Below are positions 48,220 through 59,005 of a DNA stretch of 64,000 nt, in pieces. A model generated the notes under the pieces. That model made no database searches. It was not told the DNA's origin and saw nothing but the letters and a program-made list of their open reading frames with translations. This DNA is from Limnoperna fortunei. Taxonomy: Eukaryota > Mollusca > Bivalvia > Mytilida > Modiolidae. Each line of letters begins with the position of its first letter. Within the stretch, counting starts at the first letter, position 1. Location: assembly GCA_944474755.1 (NCBI GenBank), contig OX104119.1, positions 86,742,896 through 86,806,895 on the forward strand. The letters are read 5' to 3'. Made by a program: the position numbers and the translations under genes.

Positions 48220-49103
48220 GTATTTTTAATAATATGTTTTATTTTTCGATCACTGGGATAAATTATCCACTTTAGTGATTTATATTTTTAAGAATCCTTT
48301 CTTAACATCTACCGTACGCTTTGTACATTTTAGTCCTATCTCAGTTAACAGAGAGAATTTTAATAACACTAATTATTCGAAGAAGAAGGGGTATACTTGG
48401 TTCGTAACATAACTTTCGTTACATTTTTCTTCTTACCACAACCACTGAAAATTTTGAAAATATGTGACATTACCATGTGGTCCTATATTGCGATTACCGA
48501 TTTCAGGTCCGTTGCATATTTACTTCCTGTTTACCGACTCAGTCAATTAAATGATGTGTATAGCTGGGGTATACTGAGAGAGCAGTAGCTCACAGCTTAC
48601 TAGTTTTGGAATGGATAATCCTTTGCTTTATTTTCAAGTAAAGCTAGCTCACATTTTAAGCATAGGGCCCTAGAAAAAAATGGGTGTTTAAATATTCCTG
48701 CTGAAAAAAATATGTTCCATTGTTGGAATTTTTTTTTAGTTTTTGTATGTCCTGACTACAAAATTTCAGTAGACATATTTTCTGTTCGTTTGTCCGTCAA
48801 TTCAACTGTGCATCCCACATTAGGTTTTCCATTGCTGGAACCTTTAACTGCCCATAATCATGAAACTTGATATATATACACAGTTACAACATGATGAGAC
48901 TTCTTCACTGGCAAATTTCGTTAAGGCTGTGCCAAATATTTCATACTTGACTGAAGAGAGATTGGGTGTGGCCAAGGCACATTTTCTTGTTGTTTTGTTT
49001 TGTTTTTGTTTTTTGTAATAATAGATTAAATTATAACTCTTTACAACAGTTTTATAGCTATTTTATCAAGTATTGTACTTATGCTTTATGCACTTTGTTA
49101 CAG

Positions 49104-49161
49104 ATAAGAAAGGAACAAAAACAAAGAAAACAAGGAAGGATACCAACAACAAAAAGAAAAA
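49104..49161 (+). CDS. Candidate small exon 2 of 2, Lys-rich (unknown)
   Basis: 58 bp after TTTGTTACAG, ending AAAAA|GTAAAG. In phase with the exon at 48,180. Purine richness makes chance openness likely. Confidence 0.25.
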
Positions 49162-49749
49162 GTAAAGTTATATTCTTGTTATGAATTAGAGGACTATTTT
49201 TCAAACTTTTGTGGCGGTACCATTTGATTTTTCTAAACATTTTCAAAGACATTAGTGAAATATTTGTTAAACTATTTGTTTGTAATTTTTGGTGTGCAGA
49301 CCATTATTGAATCTTAATTTAGATATATATCTTACATATTTATGGAATATATTAATCACTTTCCATTTGCTGTACATAGCTGAAGCATCGAAAAATATTA
49401 CTTGCAGTAACTTTCAGTCATGTAGCATTAAATTTTGTGGTTTGAAATATAGCAGTAAGGCAGACAAGGTTGTATTCACTTTGATATAGCTTTTTTCTGA
49501 ACATCTTAAGACCAGAAGTTTTTTGCATTTAATTTTGTGAATTAAGACTTTATTAAATACTACATTTAAGGGTAAATTTCCTCAAACAAAAACATTGTTG
49601 ATTAGTTATTTTGTTTTAGAGATCTGTGGTGAACAGTATTTGTCTCACCTGTGATGATAGTTACTGGAGACGAAACATATATATATGGGAATCAAGTGGG
49701 GGGTGGTATTAAAACTTGACATTTTACAATGACTACATTTAAGTTTTTT

Positions 49750-51467
49750 ATTTAGGTCAGTTTCTCTGTAACCTTGCATTTCATATTTTAAATGATGACC
49801 ATTTAGAGGTTTATACATATTGGCATGAATTTTTTTTTCATTACTGATGCAGAATGCAGGCCAGAAATTTTCTGTGTCCACACCTGTTTATTTTGATCAG
49901 ATTTTTAATTACTATGGAGGTTAAAAAAGTCTGATTCCACACTTAAACTTATAAGGTATTCTAAGTCTTAGTTCCGGTCAAAAAAGTTGTATTATGTCTA
50001 TATGTTGTGTATATTTTCTTTTAATTACAATGTAGTCACAACCACTGTCACATTTTTTAATGTATTTTTAATCAAGGGCTTAAGTTTTAGGTATTTTATT
50101 TTATTCTTCATCACAAATTCTGTACATAGATTTTTATAATATAAAAGAAATGCTCCTTTGGGCTTCCATACTAAACTATTTTAAAACTGAGTAAAATACT
50201 TGTTGAGTGATTTGTGAATTTGTTTCAATGTTTCAGACAATTTTTACCTAACATTGTGACAGTTGTGTTATTTTCAACAATCATATGTATTGTATGACAA
50301 AAATTGCATCTTCAAAAGAAAATGTATGAAAGTTATTATTTTGCATTTCCCTACCTATTGTAAGTCTGTAAGAAACATAATGAAATAAAGTAGCCTTTTT
50401 TTTCTAATTTTTCTGAAATTCTATATGCTAAGTTTTTAAGGTTATGCAAGAAACATATGAGTCAGAACCATTCTGAAACCACTTTTTTCTAATTTTCAAG
50501 AAATATGATATATTAGATCAGATTTATTTGGAAAATTTCCAGAACTGTTAAATGGTACGTGTGTCAAGGGTAGGTTAAATGTTTGATTTTGACTTGCCTG
50601 AAACTATTATCTTTACTCAAAATTTGTAGAAATGTATTGATACATTTGAAAAGATTAATTTCATGTACTTTCCGAAAGTGTTTTAAATGTTTTGATTGTC
50701 AAGAGTCAGCAAAGCCTTGGATTTTGACTTGCTTCGGGAACTTTCTTAAAAACGATTTTTTCCTTAAAAATGTTGTAGAAAAATAGTGATATATTTGATA
50801 AGATTTTTCGGGATATTTCCTGAAACCTTTTAAATGGTATGATTGTCAAGAGTTAGAAAAGTGTTAGATTTTGACTTGTTTCGGGAACTTTCTGAAAACA
50901 TTTTGTTCTCCTTAACATTTTGTAGAAATGTACTTGTAGTGATATATTTGTTAGGATGTTTTCGGGAATTTTCCCGAAACATTTTAAATGGTATGATTGT
51001 GAAGAGTAAGCAAACTGTTTGATTTTTACATGTTTCGGGATTTTTCCCGAAACATTTTAAATAGTATTATTGTCAAGAGTAAGCAAACTGTAGGATTTGG
51101 ACTTGTTTCGGGATTTTTCCCGAAATATTTTATTCTTAAAATTTTGTAGAAATGTAGCGATATATTTGAAAAGATTGTTCGGGATTTTTCCCGAAACATT
51201 TTAAATTGTATGATTCTCAAGAGTAAGCAAACTGTTAGATTTTTATTTGTTTCGGGAACTTTCCCGAAATTGTGCAAATGTACACATTTTATAAAGTGAG
51301 CTTGTATTTAGTGTTTATGATGTGAAATTTTGTTGTATATATATTTGTTTGTTGAATAAAAGTTAAAAATGGCTACAGTTTTTGCAGTATTATAAAATAA
51401 ATGCTTACAGTTGAGGTTTACAAGGGAAAAGGGAATAAAATGCATTTTCCCTTTTTAAAATAGACAG
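49750..51467. repeat. Right arm of the 21.5-kb inverted repeat
   Basis: Reverse complement of 29,933-31,820 with some indels. Carries the same palindromic array at about 50,800-51,275 and, at its inner end, a minus-strand reading frame (FWPAFCISNEKKIHANMYKP) that is open in both arms. Confidence 0.92.
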
Positions 51468-51676
51468 TCTTATATTAGATAAAACAAAAAACCGCAAATA
51501 TCAACGAACAACAAATTTAATAATTGACCAACGAGATAAAAATCTTTAGTAATTTATATAGCTGAAAAATATATCATTTACATTATTTATTTCATTTATA
51601 TTATTTATATTATTTATTTCTGGATATCATGATATAGCTGAAAAATATATCATTTATATAATAAAATTTGACTTAC

Positions 51677-52885
51677 CTCAAACCTTAAATCTGTCGGTTC
51701 AGCTGGGCGCAGTTTCTGGCGGCGTCTGTTGATGTTGCGCTGATATTTACTGGTGTTGGTAAGTTGAAGTCATTGTCGTCGATGATCTCCATCGCACATT
51801 CTACTATATCACCAGACGACTTGTATGGGTGTTGTTCTGCCTCTACAAGAGCCTACAAATATTGACAATCAATGTTTAATTCATAATTAATATATAAAAC
51901 GACATTAATAATTTGAAATGTTAAACAATACGTTAATAAATTTAAAATGTGAAATATTCTACAACTCACTTTATGACTAATAATTTGATATATAAAACAA
52001 AATGATTTTTTAATGCAGTACCAAATACTAAACATACATTGGCCCTTATCTGTGTCTTTTTAACAGTCCAGGGTCACTAGGATGGACATAAACAATAGGT
52101 CTTTGCACAAAGTTGTGTTACCACGCTGGATAACTGTCGCTGTACACCAAAAAGTCTTGCTTCTAACACTACACCTCCAGTGGGTAACTAGGGTTGTAGA
52201 CTTCTACAAAAACAGAACAGAAACATCTATTATACTGTATCAAATAACTAATTGACGTATTCATGTATCAAATAACTAATTGACGTATTCATGTATCAAA
52301 TAACTAATTGACGTATTCATGTATCAAATAACTAATTGACGTATTCATGTATCAAATAACTTATTGGCGTATTCATGTATCAAATAACTAATTGACGTAT
52401 TCATGTATCAAATAACTAATTGACGTATTCATGTATCAAATAACTTATTGACGTACATGTATAACTAATAATGTCAAATACTATCAGATACTATATTCTT
52501 AAAGACAAACCTTTACTGTATATGCATAACCGTCACTACTGACTAACTTCTTGAAGCGGCGCTTGGACCCGTGTTCCACCACCTCAAATGTCACAGGACG
52601 ATCTGGTAGTATGTGTTCCGGTAGCTCTGGATCTTCAATATCGCTCTCAACAACAGGCTCTTCTTGCTCAATTGCAGCTGTAATGTTGAATGAGTAATCA
52701 GTTGGTTGTGGCTCCGGCACTGGGTCTAGTTCTGGCTCCGGTACTGGGTCTAGTTCTGGCTCCGGTACTGGGTCTGCTTGTGGCTCTGGCTCGGGCTCAT
52801 TTAGGTCATCTAGGTTAACTGGCTCGGCACATTCACAACAGTGAAATGTATAATCGTAATCTTCTCTACAGATTACCCTGTACAT
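51677..52885 (-). pseudogene. MULE transposase, 5' exons (acidic N-terminus and FLYWCH zinc finger), broken
   Basis: Minus-strand exons: 52,511-52,885 starts MYRVICREDYDYTFHCCECA, has a PEPELDPVPEPELDP acidic repeat, and ends SSDGYAYTVK at a GTTTGT donor. Exon 52,050-52,203 holds HWRCSVRSKTFWCTATVIQR, the W-x-C...C-x-A core of a FLYWCH finger. Exon 51,677-51,852 reads ECAMEIIDDNDFNLPTPVNI and, after a one-base frame change, NRRRQKLRPAEPTDLRFE, ending GAG|GTAAGT. Damage: frameshift after VIQRGN, the donor of exon 2 appears as AT instead of GT (52,049-52,048), and a frameshift in exon 3. FLYWCH plus MULE domain is the usual animal Mutator architecture. The catalytic exons continue at 29,900. 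Confidence 0.85.
52237..52455. repeat. 28-bp tandem repeat, about 8 copies
   Basis: GTATCAAATAACTAATTGAC-GTATTCAT repeated, nearly perfect, in the intron between the first two MULE exons. Low divergence indicates recent expansion. Confidence 0.96.
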
Positions 52886-53486
52886 ATACTGGGTAATCCC
52901 CGTGTTGCAAGTCCTATGTTGCCACTTGTGACAAATGTCACACTCAAGGGCTTGCTGTCGTCGTGTAACCTCTCACGAACAAAACTGGCATGGATACTCC
53001 ATTTTCAGAATGAACATAGATGTTGCAAACCATTTTATATATCCAACGATATGGAGTCCCAATTAATATTTTCTCTTTGAGAAATTCTTTGAGCTCAATG
53101 AATGTTTTCTTTACAATTTTTGATGTTCAGCATCAATAAATTGTCGTATTTTGTGTAACCTTTGATGTTAAAGTCAGCTTGGATGCAGAGTAAATCATAC
53201 AAATCATAGCCTACAGTTGTTATGCAAACAATTTAAAAATAATCACAGGGTAATTACGCCTATGTGCACTGATCAGAACTGTTATCATCATTTAATTAAT
53301 TAAAAACACTATATTTTGTTTATTTAATTATTTAACTTATTTTAATTAATACTTCAACAATTTCCAATTAAAATCAATTACAACACAATTAAATAAAAAT
53401 AATTAAATATAATTAAAAACCATACCATATTTTGTTTATTTAATTATTAAACTAATTCTAATCAACACTTTTTCACTTTTTACACT
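52886..53486. other. MULE 5' noncoding region
   Basis: Between the first coding exon and the right terminus. Has AATTAAAT-rich near-repeats at 53,290-53,450. No gene. Confidence 0.5.
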
Positions 53487-53562
53487 TACGGATCGACTAG
53501 GGGACAGATCGTCTGGGGCCGAATCGACTGGGGTCGGATCGACCTGGGGACGGAACGACCTG
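53487..53562. repeat. MULE right terminus: inverted GTCGATCCGTCCCC subrepeats
   Basis: ACGGATCGACTAGGGGACAG...GGGGACGGAACGACC, four to five words, complementary to 27,571-27,682. The following ACC and AAAATATTG mark the end and the target duplication. Confidence 0.8.
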
Positions 53563-53600
53563 CTACCAAAATATTGTAGATAGGAATTCAATAATAAGCT

Positions 53601-54239
53601 ATGTTAAAAAATAGTTTTAATCAAAAGTTTATAATGAAATTTATTCATATAATATGTACAGTAGCTCTGCTTCATAAAAAAATCGCAATAACTTCACAAA
53701 ATGTAGTGGAGACTATCACAGTCGTTAAAAGTATAGCTTTGTTTACATACGTAGAAGACGCAGCGTCCTGGAATTTAACCTCCTGTTTACATAGAAATTG
53801 TAATAAAACTTCACTGTCTTCTGATATTGTTCAACACAACTATAATATACACGAAATTACAAATAAAATTACTATTTTTAAATCCATCTCAAGATTATCC
53901 TTCTCACTAAGTTGTCGTTCGTCCTGCGAATTACGTCAACATACACATTTAGGTCAACACACGAGCACTGACTCAGGTAAAAGCAATTATGATTCATATC
54001 AGCTAGAAATAAAACAGTATAAAACAAAACCTTCAAAGCATTCTGGTAACACCTTCTATTCGATGCAATCAAGCAGAGGTCAAAATAATATACTAGATGT
54101 ACATGTTCCGAAAATATCCAATGTACGAATTGAGCCCTGGTTTCAACAGGTTAAACTATATTTAGAATCCAAAAAAACCCTGAAAACAAACGAAATATTT
54201 AGTATAAATATAGGTCATGAAAGTTTCGTACCTTTTTAA
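53601..54239 (+). CDS. Unidentified 212-codon ORF with a signal-peptide-like start
   Basis: Open for 212 codons in AT-rich DNA, which is unlikely by chance. The second Met (residue 12) begins MKFIHIICTVALLHKKIAIT, a short basic then hydrophobic start resembling a weak signal peptide. The rest is polar, with several Cys (SCRSSCELR) and Asn-x-Ser/Thr sites. I recognise no family. It begins 24 bp after the MULE target duplication and ends 31 bp before a MITE target duplication. It could be part of the split LINE between ORF1 and ORF2, a captured host exon, or fortuitous. Confidence 0.4.
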   Translation: MLKNSFNQKFIMKFIHIICTVALLHKKIAITSQNVVETITVVKSIALFTYVEDAASWNLTSCLHRNCNKTSLSSDIVQHNYNIHEITNKITIFKSISRLSFSLSCRSSCELRQHTHLGQHTSTDSGKSNYDSYQLEIKQYKTKPSKHSGNTFYSMQSSRGQNNILDVHVPKISNVRIEPWFQQVKLYLESKKTLKTNEIFSINIGHESFVPF

Positions 54240-54278
54240 AAGAAAATAAAAAATAATTCAAAACAACACGTAGAAACT

Positions 54279-55072
54279 TAGTCCGAGAATCCTCTGCCGT
54301 CCAACCCTTTTTTTTTGCGTGGGACGTCAGAGAGCACTCTCCGGCACAGAGAACATAACTGGTTCCCAGATATAACCTCTGCCACATGTCATCCTCCATT
54401 TATTGCGGGACTACATTTGTCGTCTGCCCGTGAAGTATGTAAACAAAGAACGATGTTTGTAAAATAATAAACGAGATCTTATTTATTTTTATATAGTCTA
54501 TTTATACACTTTTGATACAGTGTTACATTGAAATTACTGCGTTTGTACGCGAAGCTTATGCTCCATGAGAGAGGTCTCTCACAATGTCAACCAATGGTAT
54601 GGCAGAGGTGATTGTGGTTGACGTCGGATACCCAGAATCCTTTGCGTGGAGATTGGTCAGAGAGCTCTCCATAAGCAAACAGCGGATTTTGCGACACCGG
54701 TCTGGGTCGGCACATTTCATCGTGTTCAGATTTAATAAAACATTTTCATCCAGTTAATCTATATATAATTCGCTTCTTTAGATATTTTTCTCTAGGAATA
54801 TAATCATCTTACCTTCAATCAAGCTAATTTAAGCACTGGATTTAAGTCACATTGTTGTCACGTGACTTTTTGTTCAAAATGAAAGTGAAATGTAGGAATG
54901 TAAGGGTATCGATGGAAATGAGCTTAGAAATGGACTTAAATCATCTTGATTTATACGATGAAATGTGCCGACCCAGACCGGTGTCGCAAAATCCGCTGTT
55001 TTGCTTATGGAGAGCTCTCTGACGTCCCACGCAAAAAAAAAAAGAGTTGGACGGCAGAGGATTCTCGGACTA
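54279..55072. mobile_element. 794-bp MITE with 9-bp target duplication (Mutator-like)
   Basis: The termini TAGTCCGAGAATCCTCTGCC followed by GTCCAAC are inverted at 55,045-55,072, and GCGTGGGACGTCAGAGAGC continues the repeat inward. Flanked by GTAGAAACT at 54,270-54,278 and 55,073-55,081. A second inverted pair sits inside: GCGGATTTTGCGACACCGGT...GGCACATTTCAT at 54,682-54,720 versus ATGAAATGTGCC...ACCGGTGTCGCAAAATCCGC at 54,958-54,998. No transposase. Same termini at 25,526-25,630. Confidence 0.88.
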
Positions 55073-55326
55073 GTAGAAACTAAAACAATAAAGGAAAATA
55101 AGGGAAAATATCAGTGTGTCACTGACAGACTCAAAATGTTAATGTTTAATGTTTTTGTTTTGTATGTGTGTACATATTGTGTATATATTGTGGAGTTTTG
55201 TATGTGTATACATATTGCAATGTTTATATGTGCAAGTTATGCTGTCAAGATGTATATTTCATATTACATATTATCATCTACTTTCATTCAGTACTTTGAC
55301 CAAGTAATTTTTTTTAGTTATAATAC

Positions 55327-57105
55327 ATGCAACAAGTACATATATGTTCTTTAAACTGTCAGGGTTTGGGCGGAAAGGATAAAAGAGAAAGGTTAATATT
55401 TTGGGGGCAAAGACAAAAAAGCAACATTATTTGTTTACAAGAAACCCATTTCACTGCTGAAATGGAACATACTATAACAAGTGAAGTAAAGGGCAATTTT
55501 TTACCACAGTTTTGGATAGAAAAACTCTAAAGGAGTCTCAATTTTTCTTAAGAAAGAGTTAAATCATAAGCTAATTAATTTTTATGCAGACAATGATGGT
55601 AGATTTCTCTTACTCAACATTGAAATCGGAACAAACATTTTAACACTAATCAATATATATGCACCAAATTCAGACAGGGAGAGAAACACTTACTTTAAAA
55701 AAAATTTGGAAATAATACAAGATCACAGTTTGGGAATTCTTATTATAGGGGGAGACTTTAACCAATGTTTAGAGCAAATTGATCGAAAATCTACAAGCAA
55801 AAAAAAACAATCAAAAAAGAAAAAAATATAATAACTTAAAAACACTGTTAAAAAAATTAAAGTTAATAGATATATGGAGAGTCATGAATAAAAATAAACA
55901 ACAATTCACCTGGAGAAGGAAAAGTAATTTAAATTGTGCTACTAGAATTGACTTCTTCCTAATAAATAAAAGTCTTAGACCAAAAGTAAAAGGTACTGAT
56001 ATAAGACCCGCCACAATAAAATATACAGATCACTTGGCTATCTCATTGAAAATTGACCTATATACAAACAATAAGGGTAGGGGATATTTTAAATTGAACA
56101 ACAGTGTTTTAGCTGAAGAGTCATATAAGCCTTAATCATAGGGTTGATTAAAAAATTTAAAAGAAACGAGAAAGGAAAAGACATAATAACTATGTGGGAC
56201 TTATTTAAGATAGAAGTTAGAAAGAAGACGATTGAATACTGTAAAAAGAGGGCAAGAGAAAATAGAAATTAATTAAAATATCTAGAAAACAAACTCAAAT
56301 ATCTAAATAAAATTGTACATACTCAACAATATAATAGCAGTGAAACAATGAATATGGTTAAATCTACAGAAGATAAGATAACCAATCTATACGAGAAAAA
56401 AAGGAGCCCAAATACAATCAAGGGTGCAGTGGATTGAGGAGGGGGAAAAACACAAACTTTTTTCTAGGATTAGAGAAATATAGGCAATTAAAGAAAAATA
56501 TGACTGCATTAAAAGACCAAGATGGGAAAATAGTCCACGATCAAGCAAAAATTTCAGAGCTAGGGAAAAACTATTATGCAAATTTGTATACTTCATGCAA
56601 ACCAAAGTCTCAGGATATAGAAAATTACCTAAAGGAAGTAAAAATAGATTATGCACTAAATAACCCAGAAAAAGATCTCTTAGATGGAAAATTAACCAGT
56701 GAAGAATGCTTTAAATCAGTTTTTGCAATGAAACTAAACAAGTCCCCAGGAATAGACGATTTGACTGTAGAATTCTATAGAATATTCTGGAAAGAACTTA
56801 AAGATTTTATTGTACCAGTATTTAATTTATGCTATGAGAGAAAAGAATTATCCAATTCACAAAAGTTAGGATTAATAACATTGATTTACAAAAAAAATGA
56901 CCCAAATAATTTAGATAACTACAGACCAATCACTTTATTGAATGTAGATGCAAAAATAATTGCATACAGTCTGGCCCAGAGAATAAAACCAATATTACAC
57001 AAAATTATTCACAGGGATCAAAATTGGTATATATCAAACAGATATATAGGATTTAATATTAGGCAAATTCAGGATGTAATTGACTATTCAGAAAAATATA
57101 ATGTG
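55327..57105 (+). pseudogene. LINE ORF2, 5' part (endonuclease and start of reverse transcriptase), Tx1/L1 type, broken
   Basis: Starts with LNCQGLGGKDKRERLIFWG and IICLQETHFT, the first APE-endonuclease motifs. A frame change near 55,505 leads into INIYAPNSDRE and ILIIGGDFNQC. Another lies near 55,800 before INKSLRPKVKG and YTDHLAISL (the usual SDH region). The RT part (56,434-57,105) has MKLNKSPGIDDLTVEFYRIF, GLITLIYKKNDPNNLDNYRP and ITLLNVDAKI, close to L1/Tx1 clade RTs. Several frameshifts and stops (for example 56,133 and 56,270) inactivate it. The frame is cut exactly at codons AAT-GTG by the Polinton-like element and resumes after the duplicated AATGTG at 62,306. Confidence 0.9.
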
Positions 57106-58712
57106 AGTAGTAGGGTGGGTGATTTTTTAGACCCCCCAAAAACCCAGGGCACCAGGGCACCGACATATATGGACATGCCCCGCCCCCTTTCTATATATGG
57201 TCACCGGAAGTACATGAGTCATCGGAAAATCCACCATTGCGCAAAACCTTATACGTTTCTCATGACGTCACAGGAAGTACGTGAGTCATCGGAGATTCCA
57301 TCATGGCGCAAAACCTTATTTGGTCAACCGATTCCAATGAGTCATCGTGTCTGCTAATAAGGCCCCTTAAGACGTCCATGACGCGAGATAGCATGAGTCT
57401 TCGCGCGGCGTATAATTGCCATTCCATATATTTTTCAATTAATGAAAACTTATATTTAAAGGAATTAATTACCATTCGCTTAATTAAACATCTAAAACAT
57501 TTTATTGGATAAATTATTTCAAACATAGCGCCGATTATCGATCCGGTAATACACACGTCAGTGAACCTATTTAAAACCTATACGATTAATCTCTCACGTT
57601 AAATCCACATGTGGAGCTTATCTTCAAATCTGTTATCATGTAGTTCTCATATTTACTTGTCTATTTGCAATATTCATTCTGTATATAAACAGAAACAAAT
57701 GTATTATCAGCATTGGTATTTCTGTTAATAATTATTATTATATCTAAACCATTAATTTATTGGTACAATCAAATATTTCAAACATATCGCCGAATTCAAT
57801 TACCATACACTAAAGTCATAACACGTGAGTGAACCTATTTATAGCCTGTACGATTAATCTTTCACGTTCAATTAAATCAACATGTAGAGCTTATCTTCAA
57901 ATCTGTTATATGAAATATATATGTAGTTCTCATATTTACAATATTCCGTCTGTATATAAACAGATACAATTTTAAGTAGTAGTATTTCTGTCAATAATTA
58001 TTTTAATTAATATATCTAAAACATTAATTTATTGATGAAACAAATATTTCACACATAGCGCCGAAAAGCGATCCCGTCATACACGTTACGGTCAGTTTTT
58101 CTAGAGATTAAATGTTTCTAAATAGCGGACGATACTTAATTATATTATCCTCAGATTACCCTTCAACGATTAATCTTTCACGGACATCTGTTTGATTTAA
58201 TCAACACTATGCTTGTGGTATATAAAACAGATTCAATTTTTAGCGGTGGTATTTCTGTTAATAATTATTTATATAGGAATTCATTACCATTCGTTTTGTT
58301 TTAACCGGTATCATTATTTATTGGTTAAACAATCAATATTTTTAAATGGCGAAATCAATCGACACGATGATAGAGATGACTTTTATTAATAATGACATAA
58401 ATTTAATACACGAATATATACAATGATAGAGTCATTGGTACAGGTCTTTCAGTGTGTTCTCTATAATCGGCGGATCTCCACCAGAAAGTTCCTTCACTAT
58501 GTCCTCCATGCTAAAGTTCTTGTATCTGTATTTGACGAAATGAACGCAGTACAGGCCACAACTATCTCCATCCTCGGGTTGCACTTGCACTCTGCTAAAC
58601 TTGTATTGGGGTCGTTGACGATCAGGACGTTTCTGAAGCGTGGATGATACGTTTCCGGCGCTCTTCCAAACGAATCGAAAAATTCGGATGGACCATTGAG
58701 TGGGAAATGAAA
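57106..58712. repeat. Left terminal inverted repeat of the Polinton-like element
   Basis: About 1.61 kb, reverse complement of 60,691-62,299. The outer 350 bp are GC-richer with repeated GAGTCATCGG and GCGCAAAACCTTAT words. The middle has three AT-rich subrepeats containing AAATATTTCAMACATAKCGC and GATTAATCTYTCACG at about 57,520, 57,773 and 58,043. The inner 280 bp copy the 3' half of the protease gene. Confidence 0.93.
58432..58712 (-). pseudogene. Truncated protease copy in the left inverted repeat
   Basis: The minus strand encodes the C-terminal 90 or so residues of the adenain-like protease seen at 60,191-60,973, including the QPEDGDSCGLYCVHF block with the nucleophile Cys. The catalytic His and Asp parts are missing or shifted: a one-base loss near 58,617 breaks the frame relative to the intact copy. 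The longer ORF extending to 58,875 reads through CCA/CAC repeats as poly-Gly and is not meaningful. Confidence 0.85.
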
Positions 58713-58975
58713 CGCCGCCTCCACCAACACTCCCACCACCACCACCACCACCACCACCACCACTGCCACCACCACCACCACCACCACCCACCACCACCAC
58801 CACCACCAGACTATTGGAATTTATAGTCCCTGGGAATGACAGTTTATAACGAATCGAAAAATTCGGATGGACCATTGAGTGGGAAATGAAACGCCGCCTC
58901 CACCAACACTCCCACCACCACCACCACCACCAGACTATTGGAATTTATAGTCCCTGGGAATGACAGTTTATAAGA
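58662..58975. repeat. CCA simple repeats and a 0.15-kb direct duplication
   Basis: AACGAATCGAAAAATTCGGA...AACACTCCCACCACC...CAGACTATTGGAATTTATAG...CAGTTTATAA occurs at about 58,662-58,848 and 58,849-58,974. The copies differ mainly in the number of CCA units. It lies at the inner edge of the left inverted repeat. Confidence 0.9.
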
Positions 58976-59005
58976 GGAGGGTCATTGATAGGCATTTCAT
59001 CCACC

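Larger units (their letters stand above)
29933..51467. mobile_element. 21.5-kb long-inverted-repeat unit of unknown class, nested in a MULE intron
   Basis: The arms 29,933-31,820 and 49,750-51,467 are reverse complements over their whole length with modest divergence and some indels. The outer ends share CTGTCTATTTTAAAAAGGGA and the inner ends stop at GACCTAAAT. The unit lies wholly within the intron between MULE transposase exons 51,677 and 29,900. No unambiguous target duplication was found. The 18-kb interior is AT-rich and holds MITEs, SINE pieces, tandem repeats and a few candidate exons, but no transposase, integrase or polymerase that I recognise. It could be a large non-autonomous DNA transposon, a composite, or an inverted duplication. 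Confidence 0.65.
27565..53567 (-). mobile_element. About 26-kb Mutator-like (MULE) element hosting a large nested insertion
   Basis: The termini are inverted arrays of short words: GTCGATCCGTCCCCTA-like repeats at about 27,571-27,682, and complementary GGGGACGGAACGACC-like repeats at 53,487-53,562. The outer few bases match poorly (GAATTCTAGTC versus GGTAGCAGGTC). The sequence just outside is AAAATATTG on both sides, the 9-bp duplication expected for Mutator transposition. Inside, on the minus strand, lie all recognisable exons of a FLYWCH/MULE transposase, split by a 21.5-kb nested unit. Removing that unit leaves about 4.5 kb, a normal MULE size. The element is inactive (see the exons). Confidence 0.72.

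Noticed and set aside
50940..51000. NF-kB or STAT enhancer sites (GGGAATTTTCCC, TTCCCGAA)
   Set aside because: They are members of the repetitive palindrome array of the inverted arms; no evidence of a nearby host promoter.
58497..58875. Poly-Val and poly-Gly ORFs on the minus strand
   Set aside because: CCA/CAC microsatellite read in different frames; only the protease-derived part is meaningful.
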